From Candidatus Melainabacteria bacterium (GTDB lineage: Bacteria > Cyanobacteriota > Vampirovibrionia > Obscuribacterales > Obscuribacteraceae), in NCBI GenBank assembly GCA_003242885.1, contig QKMZ01000006.1, forward strand, positions 868,001-932,000: a DNA stretch of 64,000 nucleotides. Direction: 5' to 3'. The notes under the pieces were generated by a model, which had not been told where the DNA came from, ran no database searches, and saw only the letters and a list, made by a program, of their open reading frames with translations. Shown piece after piece: positions 42,433-51,388 of the stretch (positions are counted from its first letter, which is position 1; each line of letters starts with the position of its first letter). The position numbers and the translations under genes are program-made.

Positions 42433-44697
42433 CTATTGTGGACTGACAGTTAATCCTGAGTCCATGTGGAAATTGACGCCACCCTCGCTGCGGAAACCGG
42501 TGATTGAGAAGCCATTGTTTGTTTTCTTCAATCCGAAGTCAGCCTTGCCACGTCCAGTTGGAAGCGATTTTATATTGACTTGATGGATAAAACTCGGCAT
42601 AAACGGTCGCTTTATATTGAGCTGCCCTTGTGCACCTTCGACGTCAATTCCGATGCATGCTTCTAGCATTTGAAACAAACAGCCTGACGCCCACGCCTGG
42701 GGCACACAAGAAACAGGATAGGAAACAGGAGGCGCTCCTTTCGCCCGCGTGAAGCCGCAGAAGAGTTCCGGTAAGCGATTGTCACCGAACGCCGTACCTG
42801 CATCAAAGAGTCCGGAGAAAATGAGTCCAGCGTCTTCTTTGTGGTCATTTGCTGCAAGCCCTGAGGCGATGATCGCATTGTCGTGTGGCCAAATTGAGCC
42901 GTTGTGATAGCTAACCGGATTGTAGGCAACTTCATTGCTTGAAAGAGTGCGGATACCCCAGCCGTTGAAGAGCTGGCTTTCCATCAAGGTTTTGCACACA
43001 GCCTCTTTCTTGTCGTCAGCTACTATTCCGCTTATTAAAAGCTGACCAGGGTTTGATGCGACGACATCACATTGTTTTCCGCCTGCTGATAAAGCCATCG
43101 CATAATAGTTCTTACTTGGCATCCAGAATGCGGTATTAAAGTCCTCCTTCAGCTTTTCAGCACGTGCTTCCAATTGTTTGTGTTTGTCTACCTTGCCAAA
43201 TAATCCGTAAATAAACCCCGCGTCTATAAGAGCTTTGTATAAATAGCCCTGGACTTCGCAGGCTGCAATTGGTGCGGTCGCCAGCTTGCCGTCAGAGTAC
43301 ATCATTGAATTACCGGAGTCTTTCCAGCACTGGTTAGCTAGTGCTCCCTCGCCACCATAAGTCAGAAAGCCTTTGCTGGAAGCATCGAGCAAATAAGCGA
43401 CAGCGCGATCTAAATTTGGCAATAATTTGTTGACTGTATCCATGTCTCCAGTGCACTGCAAATACTTGCGCATCAGCATTACCCAAAGTGGAGTGGCGTC
43501 GATAGTTCCGTAGTAAGGATGGAATGGAACGATGCCCTTGGTAGCCAACTCGCCCGTTCTCAATTCGTGCATGATCTTGCCGGGTTCTTCATCTGTTTCT
43601 GCATTCTTTTTTGAACCTTGATATGCAGCTAACATCAACAAGATTTCCTTGGATGTCTTTGGCATGAATAAAACTGTCTGCAATCCCGTTATCGCTTGGT
43701 CTCGCCCGAACGGCACCGCGTACCATGGAAGTCCGGCAGTAAGAGCGGTTCCTCCCTTGACTGGCTGGCGCAAGAGATAAAGATCAAGATATGCCTGATC
43801 CAACATTTTGTTGAATTCAACATTGTCTGTTGAAATTTGTCCGCAATCAGAAAGCCACTTTTTAAAAGAGTCGTTTGCCTGCTCGAGCCTTGCATCATAT
43901 GCCCATGTTTGGCTCTCTTTCTCAATTACAGTAGATGCACTTGTAAGAGAGGAGATTGTCAGCTCTGCCGAACTAGATTGTCCGGGCTTCAATTTAACGG
44001 TCCAATTAAATCCACCGGTTGACATGACTGCGGCGGGCTCGGATGCAATTTTTAGTTCCGTATAAACATTATCCACCGGATATCCATAACGTAGATACGC
44101 ACCGGTAGTGGTATCAATGGTTCTAGGTTTTTCCTTTGACTGAAATCCTCTCACTTCAAACATATCTTTGAAGTCTGCATTTGTGCAAATCGAAATTGCA
44201 GTATTGATATCTTCTGTTGAATAATTTGTAATTGTTATGCGTTCACTAATTCCTTGATACATAGCCACTTCGCGCCGCAGCACAATTGATCGGTCGGCAT
44301 CTTTTTTATTTTGCCTCATTCCATAGATGAAGGTTCCACAAAAACCTTTCACATCTTTAGACAACAGTTCCGGAGCTTGGCCATTCAATACATATCTGAG
44401 TTTGCTCAGCGTTCTTGTGTCATCTCGGTAGAGCCCATAGGCCGAGTTATTACCTCCGGGAATCATTCCTGATTCGTCTAAAACATACATAAGCGCATCG
44501 TGCTTCATCACAATACGGGGTTCGCTCAGCGGATCAAGAGTTTTCTCCGGATCCTTTCCACAAGCGCTTTCATGTACCTTAACTGTGCTGCTTTGTACTA
44601 AATCATCTGCGACCGCAGGTTGACGCAACGTAATCAACGTTGTGAAGATCAGAATGAAGACAAACACTTGTCGGAAGAAGAAAGGCTCTCTACGCAA
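42433..44697 (-). CDS. Exported amylo-alpha-1,6-glucosidase/debranching-enzyme-like protein
   Basis: 754 residues from TTG 44697; upstream extension would run further into the histidine kinase gene, whose stop it overlaps. A signal peptide follows (FVFILIFTTLITLRQPAVADD). Residues about 60-290 match the GDE_N_bis pattern (GLYRDDTRTLSKLRYVLNG; ISERITITNY; DFKDMFEVRGF). The rest is an (alpha/alpha)6 glucosidase-like domain (GLPWYAVPFGRDQAITGLQT near 400; DATPLWVMLMRKYL near 468; NGSIWPHDNAIIASGL near 660). It probably hydrolyses an alpha-glucan or trehalose-like glycan in the periplasm. The start codon is uncertain. Confidence 0.85.
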   Translation of the reverse strand: MRREPFFFRQVFVFILIFTTLITLRQPAVADDLVQSSTVKVHESACGKDPEKTLDPLSEPRIVMKHDALMYVLDESGMIPGGNNSAYGLYRDDTRTLSKLRYVLNGQAPELLSKDVKGFCGTFIYGMRQNKKDADRSIVLRREVAMYQGISERITITNYSTEDINTAISICTNADFKDMFEVRGFQSKEKPRTIDTTTGAYLRYGYPVDNVYTELKIASEPAAVMSTGGFNWTVKLKPGQSSSAELTISSLTSASTVIEKESQTWAYDARLEQANDSFKKWLSDCGQISTDNVEFNKMLDQAYLDLYLLRQPVKGGTALTAGLPWYAVPFGRDQAITGLQTVLFMPKTSKEILLMLAAYQGSKKNAETDEEPGKIMHELRTGELATKGIVPFHPYYGTIDATPLWVMLMRKYLQCTGDMDTVNKLLPNLDRAVAYLLDASSKGFLTYGGEGALANQCWKDSGNSMMYSDGKLATAPIAACEVQGYLYKALIDAGFIYGLFGKVDKHKQLEARAEKLKEDFNTAFWMPSKNYYAMALSAGGKQCDVVASNPGQLLISGIVADDKKEAVCKTLMESQLFNGWGIRTLSSNEVAYNPVSYHNGSIWPHDNAIIASGLAANDHKEDAGLIFSGLFDAGTAFGDNRLPELFCGFTRAKGAPPVSYPVSCVPQAWASGCLFQMLEACIGIDVEGAQGQLNIKRPFMPSFIHQVNIKSLPTGRGKADFGLKKTNNGFSITGFRSEGGVNFHMDSGLTVSPQ

Positions 44698-46513
44698 GTG
44701 GAAGTGTGAATTTGAATATGCTTCCTTCACCAATTTTGCTCTCCGCCCAAATCTTTCCGCCGTGCAGTTGAACAAAGGCTCTGCAAATTGCCAATCCCAA
44801 ACCTGAGCCTTTCTCCTGGTTGTTTTCCGAGCGCCGCTCAACCTGTTGGAACTTTTCAAAAATATTCTCCAGCTTGTCTTCCGGAATGCCTTCACCCTCG
44901 TCTCTGACGGCAATCACGGCTAATTCTCTGCCACCTTTTGCAATCTCTCTTTCTGCAGAAAGCGTCACTTTTCCGCCCTTAGGCGAGAATTTTACGGCAT
45001 TTCCGATCAGGTTATTGAGTATACGATCAATTCGCTCCTCATCACCCATCACGATCAGATCTGTTTCAACAAAATCCAGTTTTACGTCCTTAGATTCTGC
45101 AAAGACCGTTAGGCTGGAGACAGAGGCGTCGAAACACTCGTTAAGTGAAACTTTTGTCCGCTCAATATGCATCTGACCACTGTCAGCTTTTTCAACGTCC
45201 AGCAAATCATTTACGAGAGTAAGGAGGCGATCTACATTTCGACCGCCCGCATTTATGAAGTCATTTCCCTTTTCATCAAGCTTTCCGTGTTTTCCAGTTT
45301 CTAAGAATGTAAAAATGTGACGGAGGGTCGATAACGGTGTGCGCAGATCATGAGTAACCATAGCCATAACTTCCTGCTTGAGAGTCTCTGCTTTTCGGCG
45401 CTCGGTAATGTCGTGAATCACACAGAAAGTTGCATCTTCTTCTTTTGAGAAGTGCGCGGAGAGCAGCACGTGGACGATGGTTCCGTCACTCCGTTTCATT
45501 CTTAGCTCAACCGGACTCGAGTCGCCTTGCGTTTTCAAATTTGCAAATATCTGGAGCACATTTTCGCGACTATCCGCAACGTAATCGGCAAAATGGGTGC
45601 CGAGTAGGTTCTCTGGAGCGTGATGTAGAACTGTTTGGCTGGCTGGATTTGCCGCTGAGAATTTGCCGTTTGAGTCAATTGAGCAAATGAAGTCTCTGGC
45701 ATTGTCTATGATTGCTCTCTCTTTCTTGGCTGCTTCTTTTAGTGTCATTGCCATGCTGTGAAAAGTCTTGTCCACAGTTGCAATTTCGTCATTGCCGCCA
45801 ATAGGTGTGTGCAATGGTACATTAGCAGCTAATCTCAGGCTGTTCTCGTTGAGTATGCTCAAACGATTGGCAATTGTTCGCGTTAAATAAAATGCGACAG
45901 CGATTGCAATTATCGTGTCGGCGATCGCGATCAGAATCATCAACTGTTTCGATAATTCTCTCAATCTCGCTTGCTCTACAGCATCGACTTCGGCAAGTTT
46001 TTCTTGTTGCGCTGCGTGCTCCAACAGCCCACCACCAAGAATTGATTTGACGTCTTTGCGCACGTCTTTCCAGAGTTTTTTTCGCAGTTTTTGAACCTGC
46101 TCTGGACCATCTTCGGGAATTTCTTCGAGACGTCTGATGAGCCCAAATGTTTTGTAAGCTGCTTGCTCCGATGCAACAACACACTCATAGAGCTTCGCAT
46201 CATGTTGAACACTGTCTTTCAGTTGTTTGTAGTGAAGTTCGTGACGGCGATGAAGCATCTGCAGTTTTTCATCGCCAGTTGTTACATGACGCAGCGGATT
46301 GTCGCGCCCAAATTCACCGATGTATTCGTAAACATCCTGTGAAAGAACATTAATTGCGTCCGATATCTTTTTCGCATTAATCGACTCAAGCAGGAGCACT
46401 TCGGCATCGTTCTCCAGTTTCGCAACCCAGAATAAAGTGGCCAATTGCAGCACCAACGGCACAAGAACCAGGGCCAGTACCTTTGTCGATAGTGATAATC
46501 GTGGACGTCGCAT
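44690..46513 (-). CDS. Membrane sensor histidine kinase (CHASE3-like sensor, HAMP, PAS, HisKA, HATPase)
   Basis: 607 residues from ATG 46513 (the frame is open to 46738 but would cross the divergent gene's start). Layout: TM1 about 12-34, a helical extracytoplasmic sensor about 35-180, TM2 about 185-205, HAMP-like, PAS about 265-390 with ENLLGTHFADYV, HisKA about 400-465 with the phospho-His in VTHDLRTPLSTLRH, and HATPase to the end (NLIGNAVKFSP, DEGEGIPEDKL, GSGLGLAICRA). It partners with the response regulator transcribed divergently 63 bp away. Confidence 0.93.
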   Translation of the reverse strand: MRRPRLSLSTKVLALVLVPLVLQLATLFWVAKLENDAEVLLLESINAKKISDAINVLSQDVYEYIGEFGRDNPLRHVTTGDEKLQMLHRRHELHYKQLKDSVQHDAKLYECVVASEQAAYKTFGLIRRLEEIPEDGPEQVQKLRKKLWKDVRKDVKSILGGGLLEHAAQQEKLAEVDAVEQARLRELSKQLMILIAIADTIIAIAVAFYLTRTIANRLSILNENSLRLAANVPLHTPIGGNDEIATVDKTFHSMAMTLKEAAKKERAIIDNARDFICSIDSNGKFSAANPASQTVLHHAPENLLGTHFADYVADSRENVLQIFANLKTQGDSSPVELRMKRSDGTIVHVLLSAHFSKEEDATFCVIHDITERRKAETLKQEVMAMVTHDLRTPLSTLRHIFTFLETGKHGKLDEKGNDFINAGGRNVDRLLTLVNDLLDVEKADSGQMHIERTKVSLNECFDASVSSLTVFAESKDVKLDFVETDLIVMGDEERIDRILNNLIGNAVKFSPKGGKVTLSAEREIAKGGRELAVIAVRDEGEGIPEDKLENIFEKFQQVERRSENNQEKGSGLGLAICRAFVQLHGGKIWAESKIGEGSIFKFTLPLA

Positions 46514-46576
46514 GCGAAGTAGCGGATCACTATGGGTATACTCAGTATTATTACCATTGTCCTTACATGCGAAACG
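46514..46576. promoter_or_regulatory. Divergent intergenic region between histidine kinase and response regulator
   Basis: Only 63 bp separate the two start codons, so overlapping promoters must lie here or inside the coding ends. A TATACT element (plus strand) is present, but no clear -35 partner; auto-regulation is plausible, not shown. Confidence 0.35.
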
Positions 46577-47269
46577 ATGGCAAAGATACTGCTTGTCGAA
46601 GACGATCAAGATTTCTCTATGATGGTGAAAGCCGGACTGGAAGGGGAAAGGCACGTAGTTGACTGCGCTTTTGACGGCGATGAAGCCATGCATCTGCTGA
46701 AGAGCGAAGAATACGATCTTGTGGTCCTTGATTGGCAATTGCCAAAGCTTTCCGGGATCGATGTCCTGAAAAAACTTCGTCAGATGGGAAAATCTGTTTC
46801 AGTGATAATGCTCACAGGAAAGTCGGCAATCGACCACAAAGAAGAAGGCATTGATACCGGTGCCGATGATTATCTGACCAAGCCTTTTGATATGAGGGAA
46901 CTTCATGCACGGCTCAGAGCACTTTTGAGACGCCCGGGAGGCGCTGCCGGCGTGACTGGAAACTGTCTAGTCGCCGGAGATTTGGAACTTGACCCCGTTA
47001 AGTATCGGGTGACAAGAGGCGGAAAGGATGTTCACCTCACGCCAAAGGATTTTGCTCTTCTCGAGTTTTTTCTTCGCAACCCCGATCATGTCTTCAGCGT
47101 CCAAACAATACTTTCTCGCGTTTGGAGCTATGAATCTGATGCTTCACCTGAAGGTCTACGCGCAGCAATTCGTCGAATTCGCAAAGCCGTAGATATCACT
47201 GACGATCCGACAGAATCGATAATTGAAAACGTTGCGAGAGTCGGCTACAGATTGCGAAAACAGAATTAG
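46577..47269 (+). CDS. OmpR/PhoB family response regulator
   Basis: 230 residues from ATG 46577 (an in-frame start at 46532 would add residues not typical of receivers). Receiver domain: KILLVEDDQDF with the acidic pair, VVLDWQLPKLSG with the phospho-Asp, MLTGK, and DDYLTKPFDMREL with the conserved Lys. The winged-helix DNA-binding domain follows (HLTPKDFALLEFFLRNPDHV; RAAIRRIRKAVD; VARVGYRL). It is the cognate partner of the divergent histidine kinase. Confidence 0.96.
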   Translation: MAKILLVEDDQDFSMMVKAGLEGERHVVDCAFDGDEAMHLLKSEEYDLVVLDWQLPKLSGIDVLKKLRQMGKSVSVIMLTGKSAIDHKEEGIDTGADDYLTKPFDMRELHARLRALLRRPGGAAGVTGNCLVAGDLELDPVKYRVTRGGKDVHLTPKDFALLEFFLRNPDHVFSVQTILSRVWSYESDASPEGLRAAIRRIRKAVDITDDPTESIIENVARVGYRLRKQN

Positions 47270-47273
47270 TTTC

Positions 47274-48803
47274 TTACTTTGGCTTGTAGTCGTATGCAAT
47301 TGACTGCTGCAAGCGGAGTTTTGATTCTTCCGTATGACCGAGCGCAGCAAGGGCCTTTCCGAGCCAATAATAGGCAGAACCTGTTGTCTCTTCCAGGGCG
47401 ATTGATTTGCGAGCAGCCTTTACGGCATCGGCATGCCGCCCCAATCTTTCGTATATCTCGGCAAGACGGCTGTAATAAATCGTGCTTTCGTGGGGAGTGG
47501 TTTTGCACTGGTCTAAGGCTGTTTGAAAATCACCTTTTGCTACTGCCGCATCGATAATGCCATTCGCAATAGATGATTTGTTTTCTTTGTTCTTGATTGA
47601 TCTAAAGCATTTTATGGCTGTCGCGTAATCTTTCATTGCCAGATAGCTATACGCGCGCTCTATCTGCAAAGTCATGTCACCAGGCTTCTTCTTCAGCTTT
47701 TGTTCTACTGATGCAATATCCTTCGCATAAAGTTCTTTTGCTTTCTCTGCTTGGTCTGCATCTTCATAAACACTTGCGAGCCAATTATTGCTCCAGGGTG
47801 ATTTGCTCTTTTTGAGTTTTTCAATGACATATTCAAAGTCGCTCATCGCTTTTGCTTTATCACCCAGATCTAGATAAATGTGTGCGCGCGATAATCGCCA
47901 GTCGTCTTCTTCCGGTTCTTGTGCAATCAGTTCAGTCAGATAAGCGATGTGTTTCTTTTGCGCATCTGCCAAGCCAGCACTATCACCTAAGGCCCTCGCA
48001 GTTGAAGCTGCATACTCGTATGCGCTTTCTTCTTTTGATGTGTCGCGCAACCATGCATTTGCCGCATCTTGTGCTTCTCTAATTCTGCCTTTTGCAATCA
48101 AAAGATCAATTAGATCTGAGAATGGTGATTCTTCTGCTGAGTAGTTCGCATTTGAAGAAAACGAACTACTCTCCTCTGGATATTTTGTGGATTCTTGAAA
48201 CTCTAAGATTGCCTTGTCCAGCTCTTTTCTTTTTTTCAAAACTCGGCCAAGTGCATTGTGTACTCGACGCTTGTCGTGATCAAAGGTCAGCGATTTTTCA
48301 TAGTCTCTTTGAGCTTCTGAAAGTTTGTCTTTCCAGTGGTATGCAATTCCCCGTTGGTAATACAAACTTCCATCATTTTTCTCATGTTCGATAGCTTTAT
48401 CTAAATCGCGGATTGCATCATCATATTCTTTCTTGTAGGTGTGTAGTTGCCCTCGATAGCTGAGGCACAGATAGTCTTTGGGGTCCAACTCAATTGCTTT
48501 GTTGAAATCAGACATCGCCTCATCTTTTCTGTCTAGCCACCAGCGAATGAGACCTCTCTCTCTGTATAAGTTTGCACGGTGAGGGTACTTCTTTATCTGA
48601 GCGGTAAAGAGTTTTTCTGACGCCTTCCAGGCGTCTTCACTAGAAAATTTTGGATGTGCCCAACTAGGTATGAGCTTATCCATGTCTTTTGGCGGGCTTT
48701 TAGAAAGTTGAAAACAAATTGCCGTGATACCACCGATCACGATAACCATGGCGCACCCAAGCCAGAGTCCGAGCTTCTGGCCGAAGGATAGCTTTGAATA
48801 CAT
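47274..48803 (-). CDS. Membrane-anchored TPR protein
   Basis: 509 residues. One N-terminal TM helix (LWLGCAMVIVIGGITAICF) anchors it and the rest faces outside or the periplasm. At least five TPR units are visible in residues 60-220 (ANLYRERGLIRWWLDRKDEAMSDFNKAIELDP and further copies), with more divergent helical pairs to the C-terminus (LAEIYERLGRHADAVKAARKSI). It is 12 bp after the 41-residue peptide gene and so is probably the last gene of the respiratory operon, where it might serve in assembly of cytochrome proteins. That role is an inference from position. Confidence 0.88.
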   Translation of the reverse strand: MYSKLSFGQKLGLWLGCAMVIVIGGITAICFQLSKSPPKDMDKLIPSWAHPKFSSEDAWKASEKLFTAQIKKYPHRANLYRERGLIRWWLDRKDEAMSDFNKAIELDPKDYLCLSYRGQLHTYKKEYDDAIRDLDKAIEHEKNDGSLYYQRGIAYHWKDKLSEAQRDYEKSLTFDHDKRRVHNALGRVLKKRKELDKAILEFQESTKYPEESSSFSSNANYSAEESPFSDLIDLLIAKGRIREAQDAANAWLRDTSKEESAYEYAASTARALGDSAGLADAQKKHIAYLTELIAQEPEEDDWRLSRAHIYLDLGDKAKAMSDFEYVIEKLKKSKSPWSNNWLASVYEDADQAEKAKELYAKDIASVEQKLKKKPGDMTLQIERAYSYLAMKDYATAIKCFRSIKNKENKSSIANGIIDAAVAKGDFQTALDQCKTTPHESTIYYSRLAEIYERLGRHADAVKAARKSIALEETTGSAYYWLGKALAALGHTEESKLRLQQSIAYDYKPK

Positions 48804-48815
48804 CTGCTTACCGAA

Positions 48816-48941
48816 TTAGAATTCGGCAACAAGTCCGAAACAGGCAATCATGATGATGAAGCCGAAGTAGAGTAGAAGGAACCACATCCAGCGAATGTTC
48901 AGCTCGATGTCGGACATTTTCTCTTTCTTTTCTACTGCCAT
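48816..48941 (-). CDS. 41-residue single-pass membrane peptide in the respiratory operon
   Basis: ATG 48941 with AGGA 10 nt upstream opens a 41-codon frame ending in TAA. The N-terminus is charged (AVEKKEKMSDIEL) and is followed by one TM helix (WMWFLLLYFGFIIMIACFGL). It lies between the MvhD-type gene (47 bp) and the TPR gene (12 bp), in the same direction. Small single-pass subunits are common in bc and oxidase complexes; this may be one. Confidence 0.65.
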   Translation of the reverse strand: MAVEKKEKMSDIELNIRWMWFLLLYFGFIIMIACFGLVAEF

Positions 48942-48988
48942 GACTTCAATCCTTTGATTCTTTTCTGATTCTGAAACCTTCGGAACTA

Positions 48989-49393
48989 TTACTTAGCTTC
49001 CGGCGTGGCGAGATTGTTCAACGTTGCGATGAATTCTTTCGACTCTGAGATAAAGCGTTGACGCTGCGGTTTTGCCAGCCAGAGCGCCAGAATGCGGCGT
49101 CTGTCGGTACCTTTTTTGAGGGTCGGAGGACGATCGCCAAGAAGGCGTTCGCGAATCATGCGGTTGCCTTCGCGATAGTAGCAGTCGCCGATTTGGCAGC
49201 CTGTGACTACGACACCGTCAGCACCAGCTTTGATGGCATTTTCAATCATCAGAGGTTGAATCATGCCTGAGCAAGGGAATTTGACTACCTTCATGCCGGG
49301 CACTTCAGTGCAACTGCCTGAGTCGTCAACGATGCCGCTTAAATCGCAAGCGCGTTCGCAGATAAGTGTGATTACTTTCTTTGCATCAGACAT
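48989..49393 (-). CDS. MvhD-type iron-sulfur electron carrier (hydrogenase/heterodisulfide reductase delta family)
   Basis: 134 residues, cytoplasmic. It matches the MvhD/FrhD (PF02662) family, which passes electrons through an iron-sulfur cluster between an oxidoreductase and an Hdr-type partner. Cys are at 12, 16, 28, 41, 66 and 71, in motifs CERAC, FPCSGMI and TGCQIGDCYY; the last is the most diagnostic. No hydrogenase or HdrABC gene is in the window. It begins 5 bp after the cytochrome b-ferredoxin gene, so the two are almost surely co-translated and may exchange electrons. Confidence 0.88.
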   Translation of the reverse strand: MSDAKKVITLICERACDLSGIVDDSGSCTEVPGMKVVKFPCSGMIQPLMIENAIKAGADGVVVTGCQIGDCYYREGNRMIRERLLGDRPPTLKKGTDRRRILALWLAKPQRQRFISESKEFIATLNNLATPEAK

Positions 49394-49398
49394 TGGTG

Positions 49399-50577
49399 TT
49401 ACCCTTTCGCCTCCAGAAGAGCCTTAATCTTCGCGTTTACTTCCGCATCCGGAAGGTCAGGCAAATCGATTGCATCGAATGCGCAAGCGCCGACGCATAC
49501 GCCGCAGCCTGAGCAGCGGAAATCTTTTACTGTCGCCAACAATTTGAATCGTGAACCAGCTGGTGCAGGCACCATTTCAATTGCCTGGTACGGGCAGTCT
49601 TTGTAGCAGAGCGAGCAGCCTGTGCACTTGTTGAGCACAACCTCAGCTGTTTCGATTGCTGGTTGTTTCGGAATCATCAACCACGGTGCAGCCGTAATTG
49701 CGACGGTACCGAGAATCATCACTGCCCAGTAGCCCATGACCGGCATTTGGCTGAGCATGGCATAGGGCCATAGGAAGAACCAGTCGATGTCGAAGGATAC
49801 AGGCTGCTTGTTGAGGTCAGCCATGTTTCCACTGCTCAATGGCCATATGAATACGCAGACGAGAACCAGAGCGGTCAAAATGTAGTTCACTGCCGGTGGT
49901 GGCGTGAGTACCGGTCTGGTCATACGCAGGTAGTGAATCCAAAGACCGAAGAGCAGGAAGAATGAAAGACCAATGTGAATGAAAAGGAAGTTGGAAAGAG
50001 TCAGGTTAGTTATCTGATCTCCGTTCAAGAACCAGGTCTTAAGGCCAGGTCCAACTACCGGCAATGATTCGAATGCGCTGGCAGTCATTCTAGTGAGCAA
50101 TAGCGAGCGGTCATCCCAAACCAGGTAGAAACCGGTTTGACCAATGAAGAGTACGAAGATCGCCAGAACAATACCGGAAACCCATTGGAGCCAGCGGTAC
50201 TGACGGTAGCGATCTGTAAACCATACGCGCAGAGCGTGCAGCAAGATGGTGATTACCATCGCGTCGCCTGCATAACGGTGGATACCGCGGATGACACCAC
50301 CGAAAGGAAGAGACTTGGTGATGTAATCAACTGAGGTCCAAGCGTTGGTCAGAAGCTTAGAGTTATAAGCATTGTCGATGGTCGGGATGTAGTATGCGAA
50401 AAGCAGCAGCCCGGAGAGGTACAGCACCCACAGATAGTACTGGGGAAGAGCACCGTGATAGTAGAACGGATTGTATTTACTGGTCATGAACGCGTTAATC
50501 GCGTTTTCAATGGCCAGCGTCAAACCGTTGAAGGCTTTTAGCGGGTGATTATCGACAATCTTTTGCACTGGGGTCAT
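49399..50577 (-). CDS. Cytochrome b fused to a two-[4Fe-4S] ferredoxin domain
   Basis: 392 residues. Six predicted TM helices: the four-helix heme-binding half (His100 and His114 in helix B, His201 and His215 in helix D, all four b-heme ligands with 14-residue spacing) and two more helices. The canonical PEWY of the Qo site is IDWF. The C-terminal domain (about 310-380) carries two C-x2-C-x2-C-x3-C motifs (318, 321, 324, 328 and 355, 358, 361, 365). With six helices both ends face the cytoplasm, which puts the Fe-S domain beside the inner heme. It is followed at 5 bp by an MvhD-type protein and lies in the bc/oxidase operon. Confidence 0.92.
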   Translation of the reverse strand: MTPVQKIVDNHPLKAFNGLTLAIENAINAFMTSKYNPFYYHGALPQYYLWVLYLSGLLLFAYYIPTIDNAYNSKLLTNAWTSVDYITKSLPFGGVIRGIHRYAGDAMVITILLHALRVWFTDRYRQYRWLQWVSGIVLAIFVLFIGQTGFYLVWDDRSLLLTRMTASAFESLPVVGPGLKTWFLNGDQITNLTLSNFLFIHIGLSFFLLFGLWIHYLRMTRPVLTPPPAVNYILTALVLVCVFIWPLSSGNMADLNKQPVSFDIDWFFLWPYAMLSQMPVMGYWAVMILGTVAITAAPWLMIPKQPAIETAEVVLNKCTGCSLCYKDCPYQAIEMVPAPAGSRFKLLATVKDFRCSGCGVCVGACAFDAIDLPDLPDAEVNAKIKALLEAKG

Positions 50578-50613
50578 CCTCTTCTATGCGTCTTCGCTAA
50601 AACTTCTTGCGAC

Positions 50614-50997
50614 CTATTTCTTTACCGGTAAAACTGTCTTCTCTTCCGCATCTTCTCTGCCGATAATCATGATGGCGATACCGCCAATTGTCAGAGCTAC
50701 TCCCATAAAGAGAATGTAGCCATAGTCTCCGAGGCTGGCTGTCGACTTCGGATTTACTGAGACGCCTTTGCCTTGCAAATACTTCGTCAAATCTTCGCCC
50801 AGACTGGGTGTGAGTGAATTGAAGAAACCAGCGATTGCGCCGTGCAGACCGATTCGTGAGGTCAGGTCGGTCAACCAGTCAGGTGTGGCTCCGGTGAAAC
50901 CTAATTCAGACCATGCCATAAGAACACTGACGGCGACAACGGCGCCGGCGAATGCCAGGAGTATGATGCCCTTCGGTGAAAGTATGTACTTAATCAC
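50614..50997 (-). CDS. Small two-helix membrane protein of the bc locus
   Basis: 127 residues with TM helices at about 10-28 and 92-112. Between them a loop of about 60 residues (GFTGATPDWLTDL, SLGEDLTKYLQGKG) probably lies on the outer face. I do not recognise a family. It sits between two cytochrome b genes (36 bp and 12 bp from its neighbours), so an accessory subunit of the complex is likely. Confidence 0.75.
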   Translation of the reverse strand: MIKYILSPKGIILLAFAGAVVAVSVLMAWSELGFTGATPDWLTDLTSRIGLHGAIAGFFNSLTPSLGEDLTKYLQGKGVSVNPKSTASLGDYGYILFMGVALTIGGIAIMIIGREDAEEKTVLPVKK

Positions 50998-51009
50998 TAT
51001 GAATTCCTT

Positions 51010-51381
51010 TTACCTGGTTCCGTTTCGTTCTGCGAGTTTTGCTTCGATTTTGTCGAACAATTTGACCTTGCGTACCAACTTCCCTGTCGACTTTTCTTCG
51101 ATGTAGATCCAGTAGCCCTGGACTGCTAGGAGCAGCATGGTTAGCGTGGTGCCGAAGAAAAGATATGCACATGGAATGAGACCGGGCTCTTTTTGAACTT
51201 CACGCCAACCCTCGAAAAACCAGGAGAGCGTGATTACCGTCAGAGTAAAAGCGAAAAGCCTTAAGGGCAGTTTCACTTTCGTTGGTTTGACCAGGGCTTT
51301 CGTTTCCACAGCGACGCTAGCATCACCTGTGGTGACGTTAGTGTTGATTGAGCGTGGGTCCTTTTTCCCGGTCAAGTTCAT
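51010..51381 (-). CDS. Small two-helix membrane protein of the bc locus
   Basis: 123 residues from ATG 51381, which lies 7 bp after the stop of the 596-residue cytochrome b (an in-frame extension to 51444 would overlap it). Two TM helices (LFAFTLTVITLSWFFEGW and IPCAYLFFGTTLTMLLLAVQGYW), with a basic C-terminus (GKLVRKVKLFDKIEAKL). No family recognised. Presumed accessory subunit. Confidence 0.72.
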   Translation of the reverse strand: MNLTGKKDPRSINTNVTTGDASVAVETKALVKPTKVKLPLRLFAFTLTVITLSWFFEGWREVQKEPGLIPCAYLFFGTTLTMLLLAVQGYWIYIEEKSTGKLVRKVKLFDKIEAKLAERNGTR

Positions 51382-51388
51382 TCCCCGA

